Source of the DNA: Cercis canadensis
Lineage: Eukaryota > Streptophyta > Magnoliopsida > Fabales > Fabaceae
Direction: 5' to 3'
DNA: 64,000 bases
Assembly: GCA_003255065.1 (NCBI GenBank)
Contig: QAOA01008120.1
Span: 71,341-135,340, forward strand
The stretch's first letter is position 1, and the number at the start of each line of letters is the position of its first letter. Shown here piece by piece: positions 1 to 11,279 of this stretch. The notes beneath the pieces are model-generated. The model saw only the letters and a list, made by a program, of their open reading frames with translations, did not search any database and was not told where the DNA came from. The position numbers and the translations under genes were made by a program.

Positions 1-1135
1 TCTCTGAACCTGTTTTGATGATAACAATAATATCATGATATTTCTTATATGTGTTGTTTGTCTTGTTGCTATTAATCTTTGTTAAGTTTTTAAGTTGTTA
101 TCTAGAACAATATTCAAATGAAGTCTTGAAGAACTCGTTCTTAAGAACCAGTTCTTGCTTATGTGATGAGTCTACGAGATTGCTGATGTGGACGAAGTCT
201 TACACAGACTCCGAGCCAAAGTTTCCATTTTTCATATTTGACTTAGAGTTGTACTCTTAGTGAATGGAAAGTTTCTTTTCAAGTGCACTTTGAAAAAGCC
301 CATGTTTCAAGAAAGTTATCTACTCTCTTACACAAAGAGAGACTTTTGTGGACCAAAGGACAAAAGGCTATGTGATTGATTGACAAGGAGTCAGCCGGTT
401 GGTGGCTCTTGTTTTCCCTCACCATTTGGTTTTTCACGTGCACAAGAAAGCCAATAAAGCAAGAAGACTTCAAGGCTTCGAGTGTCCATGAAGTAAAAAA
501 AAAAGAAGAAGAAAAACACTTTAGAGAGAGAAGGAAGTCATTGTTGAGAGCTTGGCTTCTTATCTTCTTCTTCCTACTCTTGGTTATCCCTTCATGTATC
601 AAGATCTTCATTGTAATACATTTACTCTTTAAAAAAGTTTCTTCTTAGGGCTAAACCAAACACTTGGGTTTTGTATCTTTGATTTCTATGGGAGAAATCG
701 ATGAGAGTGATCTCTAGAGTTAGAGAGTGAGAGTTCATGGTGAGCTTGAAAAACGAAAACCATGGGAGTTAAGCTTGGAGAAGCTTGGAAAAATAAACTT
801 GTTGTAAAGCTCGGAGAAGCTTGGAAAAATAAACTTGAAGTATAGTGGAACCCCATTGACATGGGAGAAGTGGATGTAGGCATTTTAAGCCGAACCACTA
901 TAAAATCTTTGGTTGATCCTCTTTCTCTTTATCTCTGTTTTTCTGGTTAAACTTCTATTTTTATTCTTCATTGTTTGATAAGTTATTTCAAAATGTTCAA
1001 ATCTAGTATTTGTAAAATAACTAGTTTGTAAGAACTAGTTCTTAAACAAATATGTGATTTGAATCTATTTTTTAAGAAGTAATTTCTATCAATTCCTATT
1101 CACCCTCCCTCTAGGAATAGACTCTGCAACTCTCA
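1..1135 (+). repeat. 5' LTR of Sirevirus 1
   Basis: Direct-repeat partner of 15875-17005. The window opens about 15 bases inside the LTR, judged by alignment to the 3' copy. The end is set by the shared tail up to ...CTCA, directly before the primer site. It contains the palindrome AGAACTAGTTCT near 1034, which recurs in the other Sirevirus LTRs here. Confidence 0.92.
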
Positions 1136-1137
1136 AT

Positions 1138-1149
1138 TGGTATCAGAGC
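1138..1149 (+). other. Primer binding site, initiator Met tRNA type
   Basis: TGGTATCAGAGC, two bases after the LTR end. This is the standard plant copia primer site, complementary to the 3' end of initiator methionine tRNA. Confidence 0.93.
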
Positions 1150-1219
1150 TTGCGCTCAACATTTTCTAGTTTAACTAGCCGTGAGTTAAATATCCTATTA
1201 AGTTTGTGTTGCAGGCACC

Positions 1220-2871
1220 ATGAACAACCAAAATGAGTCTCACTCCTCTCACAAGCCTCCATTCTTTAATGGAGAAAACTATCCTTACTGGAAGCAACAA
1301 ATGGAAATGTATCTTGAGGCCATTGACTATGATGTTTGGCAAATAGTTAGAAATGGTATCACTCATCCTACCAAAGTAGTGGAAGAAGCTACTATCCCAA
1401 AAGAAAAGCATGAGTTTACCACTAAAGACAAACTCACATTTACTCTCAATTCTAAGGCAAGGTACAACATCGTGTGTGGGGTATCTGCTACAGAATATGA
1501 AAATATTGCATCTTACAATTCTGCAAAAGAAATGTGGGATAGACTTGCTGCCATTCACGAAGGGACAAGTCATGTTAAAGAAGCAAAGATTGATACCTAT
1601 TCTACCAACTATGAAATGTTCCACATGACTCAAGGTGAGTCTTTGGATTCCTTCTTTGCTCGGTCCTTAAGCATCATCAATAGCCTGAAAGGACTTGGAA
1701 GAGTCTACACTCAAAAAGAACAAGTCAAGAAGATTCTAAGGTGTCTCACTGAGAAATGGGATTCCAAGTTACCGTCTTGCTTCAATTTGCAAAATCTAAT
1801 GAGATGATTGTAGATTCTCTAAGAGGTAACCTTGAATCACATCAAATGCTGATCATGGAAAAGAAGAGCATGACAGGAGAAAGAAAGAAAAACCTAGCTC
1901 TTTCTTCTACTACTCTAGAAACTAGTACTCAAAGAGAACTAGACTATAGTGATGAAGAGGTTACTTTGGTAACAAGAAGAGTTCTTGATATGATGAGAAA
2001 AAGAAAAGAGAAGAAAAGATTTCCACTGAAAGTTCACAAAGACTTCAACAAGGGAGATAGCAGCAAGGAGCCTATCATTTGTTATGAATGCAAAAGGTCA
2101 AGTCACATTAAACCTGAATGTCCAAACCTCAACAAGAAGAGGTTCTTTAGAAAGGAGAAAAAGAAAGCTATGGTGACTACTTGGAGTGATGAAGACTCAA
2201 CATTAAAAAGCAATGAATCATAAGAGGAAAACGTAGCCAACCTGTGTCTGATGACAAATGGAGAAGGGTCTGGAGAAAAATGTGAAGTAAATGATTTAGA
2301 CCTTGAACTCTTGCCTACATATGATGAACTAAGTCTTGCTTTTGATGATTTTTCTTTTAACTATGAGAAAAGACTTGCAAAAATTAGCGTTTTAAAGAAA
2401 ATCATAAAAGATCAAGTTAGTGTGATAGAAGAGCTTGAAATAGATAATGCTAATTTAATTGATAGACTTAAGACACTTCAGCATCAAAATGATCTTCTTG
2501 AAAATGAAAATCATTCCACTTCTTCTCTCAAAAATGAAAATGACAAACTAAAAAGAAAAGTGAATGAATTGTCTGGAGATTTAGTCAAGTTTCTTAAGGG
2601 AAAAAATAATCTGAATTCCATCTTAGGAAAGCAAAGAGTATGCAATGACAAATCTGGTTTAGATTATATTCAACCTAGCACTTCAAAAGTTTCGAAAAAC
2701 TCTTTTGTCAAAGCTTCCCTCTCACATTCCTTTTCGAAAGGAACTTGCTTCTATTGTGGTCATATAGGACATTTTCCTAATGCATGCTCTTATAAGAAAC
2801 TTTGTGCTACAAGAAAGATGGTATGGGTGCCTAAAGGCACATTTGTCTCTAACAAGAAAGGACCCAAATAA
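1220..2871 (+). pseudogene. gag region of Sirevirus 1
   Basis: Decayed capsid and nucleocapsid region. The N-terminal part has the copia gag signature (NGENYPYWKQQM near 1276, then the UBN2-like segment with AKEMWDRLAAIHEG near 1525). A CCHC knuckle (CYECKRSSHIKPEC) lies near 2080. A lysine/glutamate-rich coiled-coil stretch follows at about 2370-2620, and a second CCHC knuckle (CFYCGHIGHFPNAC) near 2745. A long gag with a coiled coil and two knuckles is usual for Sireviruses. Fossil, not an intact gene. Confidence 0.9.
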
Positions 2872-2891
2872 TTTTGGGTACCTAAGCCTCT

Positions 2892-4244
2892 ATGATCTTA
2901 TTTCAAGTTTGCTATCAAGCCAAAAGTGAGTGTTGGTATCTAGACAATGGTTGTTCAAGACACATGATTGGAGATCCTTCAAAATTTGTCTCCATTAACC
3001 AAGTGGATTTGGGAGATGTCTCTTTTGGTGACAATAGCAAAGGTAGAATTGCTGGATTAGGTAAAATAAAAAATCTCTCATAATCTACTTATTGACAATG
3101 TCTACTTAGTTAAAGGATTAATGTATAATTTGTTGAGCAAAAGTCAACTTTGTGATAAGGGTCATAAAATCACTTTTAAAACTCCTCATTGCATTATTCA
3201 CAAGATAAATTCTGATGATGTTTTGTTTGTTGGTCAAAGATATTCTAATGTATATACTGTTTCTGGAGACTCTTTAAAATCAAAAGAGGAAACATGTTTT
3301 TCTTCTCAAAACAATAACTCTTGGCTGTGGCATAGAAGACTTGGACATGTAAATTTTAAACTTATTTCAAAGCTTTCTAAAAAGGAGCTAGTTTCTGGTT
3401 TGCCCAAATTAGCTTTCAAAAGGAGCAAGGTTTGTGCTATTTGTCAGCAGGGTAAACAAAGAAAATCATCTTTCAAGTCTAAGAAAGAATTGTCATCTTT
3501 TAGGCCACTTCAACTTCTCCATATGGATCTCTTTGGACTAGCATCTACATCTAGTCTAAATAGAAAGAAATATTACTTTGTCATTGTGGATGATTTTTCT
3601 AGGTTTACTTGGTTTTTCTTTCTTGCTCATAAGGATGACATTTTTGAAAATTTTGAAAATTTTAGCAAAAAAGTTCAAAATGAAACAGGTTTTGCTATCA
3701 CCTCAATTAGAAGTGATCATGGTGGAGAATTCGAAAACAAGTTATTTCAAAACTTTTGTGAAAAACAAGGAATCCACCATAAATTTTGATGTCCTAGAAC
3801 CCCCCCCCCCCAAACAAAATGGTGTGGTTGAAAGGAAAAATAGAACTCTAGTTGAGATGGGCAAAACTATACTTTGTGAAAATAATTTGCCATAGTATTT
3901 TTGGGCTGAAGCTGTAAACACAGCATGCTATATTTTAAATATATGCTTAATTAGGGCTATTTTAAAGAAAACTCCATATGAGCTTTGTAAAGGAAGAAAA
4001 CCTAATGTGAGCTATTTTCATGTTTTTGGCTGTAAACGTTTTGTGCTGAATAATGGAAAGGAACATTTGGGAAAATTTAATTCAAAATTTGATGAGGATA
4101 TTTTCTTGGGCTACTCTTTGTCAAGTAAAACCTAGAGTCTATAACAAAAGAACTCTTGTTGTAGAAGAATCAATCCATGTAGTCTTTGATGAGTCTAATT
4201 ATCCCTTGGTTTCAAAAACTCTTAAGGAAAATGAAATAGTGTAG
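2892..4244 (+). pseudogene. protease and integrase region of Sirevirus 1
   Basis: The aspartic protease signature WYLDNGCSRHM appears near 2937. The gag-pre-integrase zinc-binding segment (HRRLGH ... CAICQQGK) follows at 3330-3460. The integrase core then has recognisable DLFG and SDHGGEF motifs, at about 3525 and 3715. These assign the region to the copia pol polyprotein. Fossil. Confidence 0.9.
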
Positions 4245-4373
4245 GAAAGCATCAAAGGATCCTCCAAAGAAGAGAAAGATCAAGAAAATGGAGCAGCTCA
4301 AATTCCTTATGATTTAATTCACATTGAACTGGACTTTTCAGAACCAATTCAAGAAGAAGCCGCTCAGAAGAAT

Positions 4374-6002
4374 GTGAGAGACTCACTGCTAAAAGAAACT
4401 AGAATTCTAAAAGATCGTTCAATTGAAAAAGTGATTGGTGACTTAGAAAGAGGAATCAGTACAAGAGCATCTCTTTGGGATAAGCATGTAAACTTGGCTC
4501 TTTTATCTCTGTCCGAGCCTACCAAAATTGGTGAAGCACTTCAAGATGAAGCATGGATCATGGCAATGCAAGAAGAGCTGAATCAGTTCTCAAGAAATCA
4601 AGTTTGGACTCTTATACCTAAACCAAAAGGTCACTCAATCATTGGTACAAAATGGGTTTTCAGAAACAAGCTTGATGAAGATGGAAAAGTTGTGAGAAAC
4701 AAAGAAAGATTGGTAGCTCAAGGCTTTAACCAGCAAGAAGGTATAGACTTTGAAGAAACTTTTTCCCCTATAGCTAGATTAGAAGCCATTAGAATGTTTC
4801 TTGCATTTGCATCTCTCAAAGGCTTTAAGGTTTTTCAAATGGATGTGAAAAGTGCTTTTCTGAATGGGTACATTAGTGAGGAAGTGTTTGTTAAGCAACC
4901 TCTTGGTTTTGAAAATCTATATTTTCCTAATCATGTTTATAAACTTTCGAAAGCTCTTTATGGTCTTAAGCAAGCTCCTAGAGGTTGGTATGATAGGCTT
5001 AGTGAATTTCTCATGAAAAATAATTTTGTAAGAAGGAAAGTTGATACCACTTTGTTCACTAAGAGATTATCTCATAATATTATCATAGTTCAGATTTATG
5101 TTGATGACATTATCTTTGGATCAACTAACAATGAGCTATGCAAGGACTTTGAGATATTAATGAAAAGTGAGTTTGAAATGAGCATGATAGGAGAACTTAA
5201 CTTTTTCCTTGGACTTCAAGTTAAACAACTCAAAGATGGAATATTCATAAATCAGTCCAAGTACATAAGAGAGTTACTCAAGTGTTTTGGCATAGACAAT
5301 GCAAAAGGGATTTCAACTCCTATGAGTCCTACTACAAAATTAGTTCTGGATGAAAAGGGTAAATCTGTATGTGAGAAAAGGTATAGTGGTATGATTGGAT
5401 CCTTACTATATTTGACTGCTAGTAGGCTCGATATCATTTATTCTATTTGTGCATGCACAAGATTTCAGATTAATCCAAAGAAATCTCATTTGACTGCTGT
5501 CAAAAGGATTTTTCGATATCTAATAAATTCTGTGAATGTTGGTTTATGGTTTAGTAGAACTAGTTCTTTCGAACTAGTTTCATATACCTATTCTGATTAT
5601 GCTGGCTATTCTATTGATCGAAAAAGCACAAGTGGAGGCTGCCAATTCCTTGGAGGAGCATTGGTCTCGTGGCAATCAAAGAAACAAAATTCAGTTGCTC
5701 AATCAACAGCTGAAGCTGAATACATGACTGCTGGTTTGTGTTGTTCACGAGTGTTGTGGACGAAACAACAACTTGTTGATTAAAGTATAATTCTGAACAA
5801 GATACCTTTGCTATGTGATAATACAAGTTCTATTAACATTGCAAGAAATCCAATTCAACATTCCAAAACAAAGCATATTGACATAAAACATCAGTTTCTT
5901 AGAGATCATGTTCTTAAGAGAGATATTGAACTCTCCTTTGTTAACACTAAAGAGAGATTATGTTTTCTAAGGCATGAATTAGGCATGATCAATATGCATT
6001 GA
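4374..6002 (+). pseudogene. reverse transcriptase and RNase H region of Sirevirus 1
   Basis: Copia-type RT (RVT_2 family). It has the GTKWVFRNK segment near 4650, the [11 protein letters not shown] motif near 4840, [10 protein letters not shown] near 4955 and the catalytic YVDD box near 5098. An Ale/SIRE-type RNase H follows with DRKSTSGGC near 5618, the STAEAEY motif near 5704 and a C-terminal DNTS/KHIDIKHQF segment at 5815-5900. This is the longest open stretch left in the element. Confidence 0.93.
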
Positions 6003-6646
6003 TGAAGTGTTATTATATATGTGGGCATAATGTTTGTTCATATGCATTTCACTTTTACAAAGCTTTAATTGGGTGTTGAATATCTCCAGTTTGTGCTCAT
6101 TTTTCTGAAATTATTGAGGAAGGAATCTGAACCTTTAACATTTTTCTTGAATGTGCTCCAATCAATACCTGATCATTTTTTTTTTAATCTTATGAGCTAT
6201 CATAAACTTGATCATGTCTGAATTTCTTATTTGAAGAAATTTCACCAAATCTCTTAAGCAATATGTGTTTGTGGACTGAGTTTTCAAAAGGCCCTCCTTG
6301 TTTATTTTCGGATTGAGGCCATTTTTGGGATAATATCCTTTTTTGCTGAAACTAGGCCTCCATCACTTCAGCCTGTGTTTTCTGGCCTTTGGCCAAAATC
6401 CACGTTTTATTTATGTTCTCTGAGTTGTCCTTCATTTTGGCTAGAAAGCCCCATTTTAGCCTATTCATTCCCGGGCTTCATCCCTCTTCACTTCTTCGAA
6501 ACAGAACCTAACTGTTCAACTTCCCATTTTCTCTGTTCTTCTCCATCAACTGGTTCTTCCTTGCTCATTCTCTTTCATTCTCGGTGAATGCCCCATTGCT
6601 TGCATCAACTGCCAAATCTTCTAGCAAAAGAGTCAATTGTTAAATC
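6003..6646 (+). other. spacer between pol and the envelope-like region of Sirevirus 1
   Basis: No recognisable coding domain. Many Sireviruses carry an untranslated stretch here before their extra 3' gene, and this fits that position. It is pyrimidine-rich around 6400-6600. Confidence 0.5.
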
Positions 6647-7880
6647 ATGGACAGAAGAAGAACAAGCCAAAGATTGAAATTTCAGTTCAAGGGAAAGATC
6701 GAAGTGAACACTTCTCGAGAAAATCTCTTTCAAGTCAAAAATTCATCTTCATCAGATGAATTGAGAGACATTGATTCCATCATTCAAAAGGCAACGAAGT
6801 TTGCCTCTAGCTTTACAAAAGGAAAAGGTAAAATGGCATCTCCTTCTCCTTCGCCAATTTCAGAACCCTCATTGGAAAATCCTCAACCTGACTCAGCTCC
6901 ATTATCCTCTCCTTCAGTCACATCCTCTCGTGACTCTCAATCCTCTTAATCACCATTTCCACCTCCATCACCTTCTGATAATCCTAACCCACCATCTAAA
7001 GACCCTAAACCAGTGCCATCATCCAACCCTTTAGTTCTTCCTCCAAGACCAAAAAGAATGAAAATACTAGCAAAAAAAATAGCATTTGTCTCGAAGCCTA
7101 AAGGAAAGATGTCTTAAGCACAAGGCTCTGTATTTCAGCCATCTGTAGACACCACTCAAGCTAAAGCCTCTAAAAAGAAGAAAGTTGTGAAACCTTCTGC
7201 AAAAGCGACTTCCTTTAAGAGTCCTAATGCTGAAAGGGGGTCCAAAAGTACTACTGAAAGTATTGATTCTGAAAGGGATATCAACTTCTTTGAAAGCACA
7301 ATTGCTGAGGAAAACTTCCTTAAACTCTATGATAAGAGATCATTCGCTCCTGGATGCATAGTCCACTGGGATTCCAAATCACTCTCAACTACAACCATTG
7401 AAGAAGCCTTTGCCTCTATGGGATGGTCAAGCATTCTCAAGCTAGATGAACCCTTAATTCCCAAGGTAATTCGCTTGTTCTATGCCCATCTGCAGCCATT
7501 GAAAAGCTCAAATTCTGGAATTATTTATCTAAAATCATATATTGCTAGAATTGAAATGGTGATTTCTAAGAGATTATTAGTAAGTATTCTGAGATTACCC
7601 ATTAAAGGGGAATGTAGAGTTGTGCAAAAAGTTTGGCCATCTGATCTTGTACCTTTTGATGATGCAATGGAATCGGTTTGTGATTTTTCTGATCAAAAAG
7701 GTCAAGGCAGACCTCCCTTAATTCATTGCTTCAATTCTTTCACCCGAACCTTGGCCAAAATAATAACCTCTCAACTCGTACCCCCAATGGCAGTTACAAT
7801 GACTTGTCCACACCTGATCTCTTCCTGCTTTATCATCTGAAAAACCAGTTGCCCTTAAACTTACCTAGACTGATCTTAAG
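6647..7880 (+). pseudogene. envelope-like region of Sirevirus 1, left part
   Basis: Downstream of RNase H lies a Ser/Pro/Lys-rich leader (6647-7180). A globular domain follows with the features WSSILKLDEPLIPKVIRLFYAHL near 7424 and LPIKGE near 7594. This domain also occurs in the 48.7-49.3 kb part of Sirevirus 2. It is the domain often listed in plants as a putative plant transposon protein. Its place between RNase H and the 3' LTR is where Sireviruses carry their envelope-like gene. The MULE insertion cuts it at 7881-7889, and the rest resumes at 14892. Function unknown. Confidence 0.72.
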
Positions 7881-7889
7881 TATAATGGT
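7881..7889. repeat. MULE target site duplication, left
   Basis: TATAATGGT, directly before the left TIR. It pairs with TACAATGGC at 14883-14891 (7 of 9 identical). Confidence 0.85.
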
Positions 7890-8090
7890 GGCCTTTTAAC
7901 ACAAATATTACATTGTACAAAAGTATTTACCCAAATGTAACAAGTTTCAAAGTATTTACACAAATATTATACTTTTTAAAAATTAAAAAAAAAAAACATT
8001 TTGGACACGTGGGACCCACCGGGCACGCCGTGGGCCTCAGGGCGTGTCGCATGTGGACACGCTGTAAGGCCCGCGACGTGTCCCAATAAG
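7890..8090 (+). repeat. MULE left terminal inverted repeat
   Basis: About 200 bp, matching the complement of 14690-14882. The outer 90 bases are AT-rich with few differences. An A-rich tract follows, then a GC-rich inner part around GGACACGTGGGACCCA that contains the G-box-like CACGTG. The match fades in the GC-rich inner part. Confidence 0.9.
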
Positions 8091-8364
8091 CCAAATTTGT
8101 CTGTTGCATGTGCAAGTGGCTTTATGTGTTGTAGCAACTTGTCAGTCAACCTTTTTGACTCTTCATGCATGGATGACACATGGCACTACATGTAGATTTT
8201 TGTCATTTTCTTCCTTTTTCCTTCTTCCTCCGCCCATCTCCCTAATTTCTCATTTTTGGTTTTTCTCTCTTCATTCGGCCTTCTTCCTTCTTACGCATCT
8301 TCATGATTTTTTTGCTTTTCTTCATCTCTCAGTGTGATTATTGAGTTTATCTCCATTAAATAAT

Positions 8365-11079
8365 ATGACAGATCAACATCTACTACCAAGACCGCAAGAC
8401 TCAACTTTATTGACTGAACAAAGAAATCACATATCGACAATAGTATAGGATACTGGAGTAAGTATTGTTAAACACTGTAGTTGATTGTAGTTTTTAAATA
8501 CTGGAGTAAGTATTATTGTGAGATAATTTTTTTTGAACTTTTGTACAAATAGTTCATTGTAGTTTTGTTTGGTAAACACTGTAATTTTGTAAGTATTAAT
8601 TGAAACTGGCTGATATATTTGTGCAGCCTCGATCTCACAATAGAATACGTAAGCCTAATTATTGAGTAATGGAATATGTGAGAGTTGCAGGTTTTGGTGG
8701 AGTTACAGAAATAGAACCCACAAAAATAAATGTTTAATTAGTATCTGCATTAATTGAAAAGTGGCGACCAGAAACACATATATTTCATATGCCTGTTGGT
8801 GAGTGCACTATTACACTACAAGATGTGGAGATATTAATTGGTCTACCTGTAGATGGGAAGGCAGTGACAGAGTATATTGGTTATGCATGAAGTAATGTTT
8901 GTCAGGATTTACTTGGTGTATCCCCACCGAACTCGGCTTTAGCTAGTGGAAGACTAAAATTAAGTTGGCTATTATGCACATTTGATCAATGTCCATATGA
9001 TGCAACGGATGACGTAGTGCAAAAATATGTCAGAGCACATATACTCAGTTTGATCGATATGTGGCTGATGCTTGATCGAACTAGAAATTTTGTGCATGTA
9101 ATGTATTTAAAGTTGTTAGAAGATTTAAATGAAGTAGGGAGATTCAGTTGGGGATCAACTTCTCTTGCTTCTCTATATAGGAGTCTTTCCAAGGTTTCTC
9201 TTGGGGAGGCTGATAACTTCGCAGGCTGCTATTTTTTACTCCAATGTTGGGCATGGGAGAGCTTCCCGTTTATAGCTCCGAGGCGAGTCGATCGTGATTC
9301 GACTGGGCCACTTGCAACCAGGTCAGTAAATATAACTTTGAGATATTTTTGAATTATTTATAATTAAAGTACAAGAACACTTATGTATGCGTTATTTGTA
9401 TTATATTAATTATATTACAGTGACATTAATTTGTATAGTATGACTCATACCTGATTAATTCAACACAATTTTTGTGTTGTAATAAACCCAATTAATTATA
9501 GTGTTATATTATAATATATTCTTATGAAGAAATCTCTGTTAGATTGGACAAACATTGTGTACAGCTTGGACCAAAAAGGATATCGCCTTCAATTTACTTG
9601 AAAATGATGACATATGGAGATTTATTACTAGTAACAACTTCTTGTCATTGATTAGTTTATTATGTATATAATTGAAATATTAATCATGTTATTGGTATTT
9701 GATATGAATAGATTGTATGGCAGCCATATAACAGGGCATTGATGGCACTACTCCTAAGTTATTGTTTTACAGGAAATGAGGTTTGGGGTGCTAAGGTGCC
9801 ATTGATATGTTATCACATCGTGGAGCACCATAACCCAGATCGAGTCATGCACCAGTTTTGGAGTTGGCAGAAGATTCCTCGAGAGATCACCGTTTTCAAT
9901 AAACAGCTTCACAGTATCAACATGAGAGGGAAGCAGGATACATTGTGGACATTGCATCATTTGGAGCATAACCTCTTTTGGGATTATCGACGTGAATACA
10001 TTGTCAACTTAGAGGAGCCATTTGGGGTAGATCCCAAGTACATGTCGTGGTATTTACGGATAACTAGCTGATGGATAAGCCTTGAAAATGCCACAGCCGC
10101 TAGAAATGTCAGTGTATAGTTATCATTTTAGTTAATTTTATAATTCTTTTAAAATTTTATATTATTTATTGAATAAACAGTGATTCCAAGTTCGATTTAT
10201 TATATAGATTGATTCTCATCAAGCCACACAGCATGGTCAAGCAACACAACCTAGTTGGGGAGCTCAGCATAGCTGGAGAACTCAACAAAACCCTCATCAG
10301 TCGGGTTGGGGGACTCAACCGGGTGGATCTCAGCCGGGTATATCTGAGCAAGGGCAACTCAACAGGGTTAAAAACCTCAACCTGGGTGGACTTATCAGCC
10401 TGTTGATTTGTCTCCAGATCGTTACCGGGAATTTGTCACGAGTTTAACCGGGGTCTTTGTACAGTATGGTCAGTTACCGCCAGTAATACACCCTCAGATG
10501 GCTCCTGAGACAACCATGACATCGGGTAGTGCATCTGTATCATCAGAGTCACGATCATCATCGTCACGACCGTAGTCATCACGATGACAGTCTGCAACAC
10601 GCTCTACCAGGAACCCATAGCGTTCTAGCTCGAGGTCAGAGAGCTCATCACAAGTTGTACATCACACCGATGTCCATACTTCCTCGATCAACGTGTCGTA
10701 CCAGCCTAACCCAGTTCAGTTCACACAGGACCAAGACTACTTCAGAACGCCAACATATGCAGATTATGTAGCACTATCTCCTGCATATCACTTATTTGGC
10801 GTTGATTTTGTTGTTCCTCCATCAGCGATTGAAGCATACGAGGGAACCTCTTCACAAACTCTCTTCCCTAAAGATTGGACGTTGCCCACAATGACTCCTC
10901 CAACAGGTCTACTGCCCATAGATCCGACAATGACTGGGACGAGACTGTTTCCCTCTGAGGAGGCATATGATGATATGACACTACTAGGAATACAACCTAC
11001 TAAAGAAATGCTGCCACCACGTCCAAGAAATCCTCCTAAATTTAGAACAGGGGGATATTTGTATCAACATCGCCGTTAG
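8365..11079 (+). pseudogene. plant mobile domain (PMD) gene of the MULE, spliced, degraded
   Basis: A multi-exon gene of the PMD family (MAIN/MAIL1 relatives, often mislabelled 'serine/threonine-protein phosphatase 7 long form'). Exon 1 is 8365-8457, ending at GTAAGT. Exon 2 is 8627-9321 (acceptor GTGCAG, donor GTCAGT) and encodes the PMD core: [20 protein letters not shown], the IGLPVDG motif, LGVSPP, and a CWAWE-type segment. Coding continues at about 9713-10071 with WQPYNRALMALL, PLICYHIVEHHNPDRVMHQF and a WYLRIT end. A Gln/Ser/Pro-rich, low-complexity C-terminus follows (about 10200-11079). In-frame stops in exon 1 (codon 28) and at three places in exon 2 show decay. Host PMD proteins act in silencing and gene expression; the role of transposon-borne copies is not settled. 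It converges on the transposase gene. Confidence 0.82.
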
Positions 11080-11279
11080 CACTATTTTGTTGTTATTCAT
11101 GAAACATTAATGTCAGTATAATATGTACATGTATAAAATTTATTTTTTAAGATTATCGTCATGATTAAGTTTCAACATGGTTAGAGATTAATATATAAGC
11201 AAACATCACAATACAGAATTGGCAAGTAATTAAAATAGTACATAATATAGCATTAAGCGTACAAAATATATTACATAAA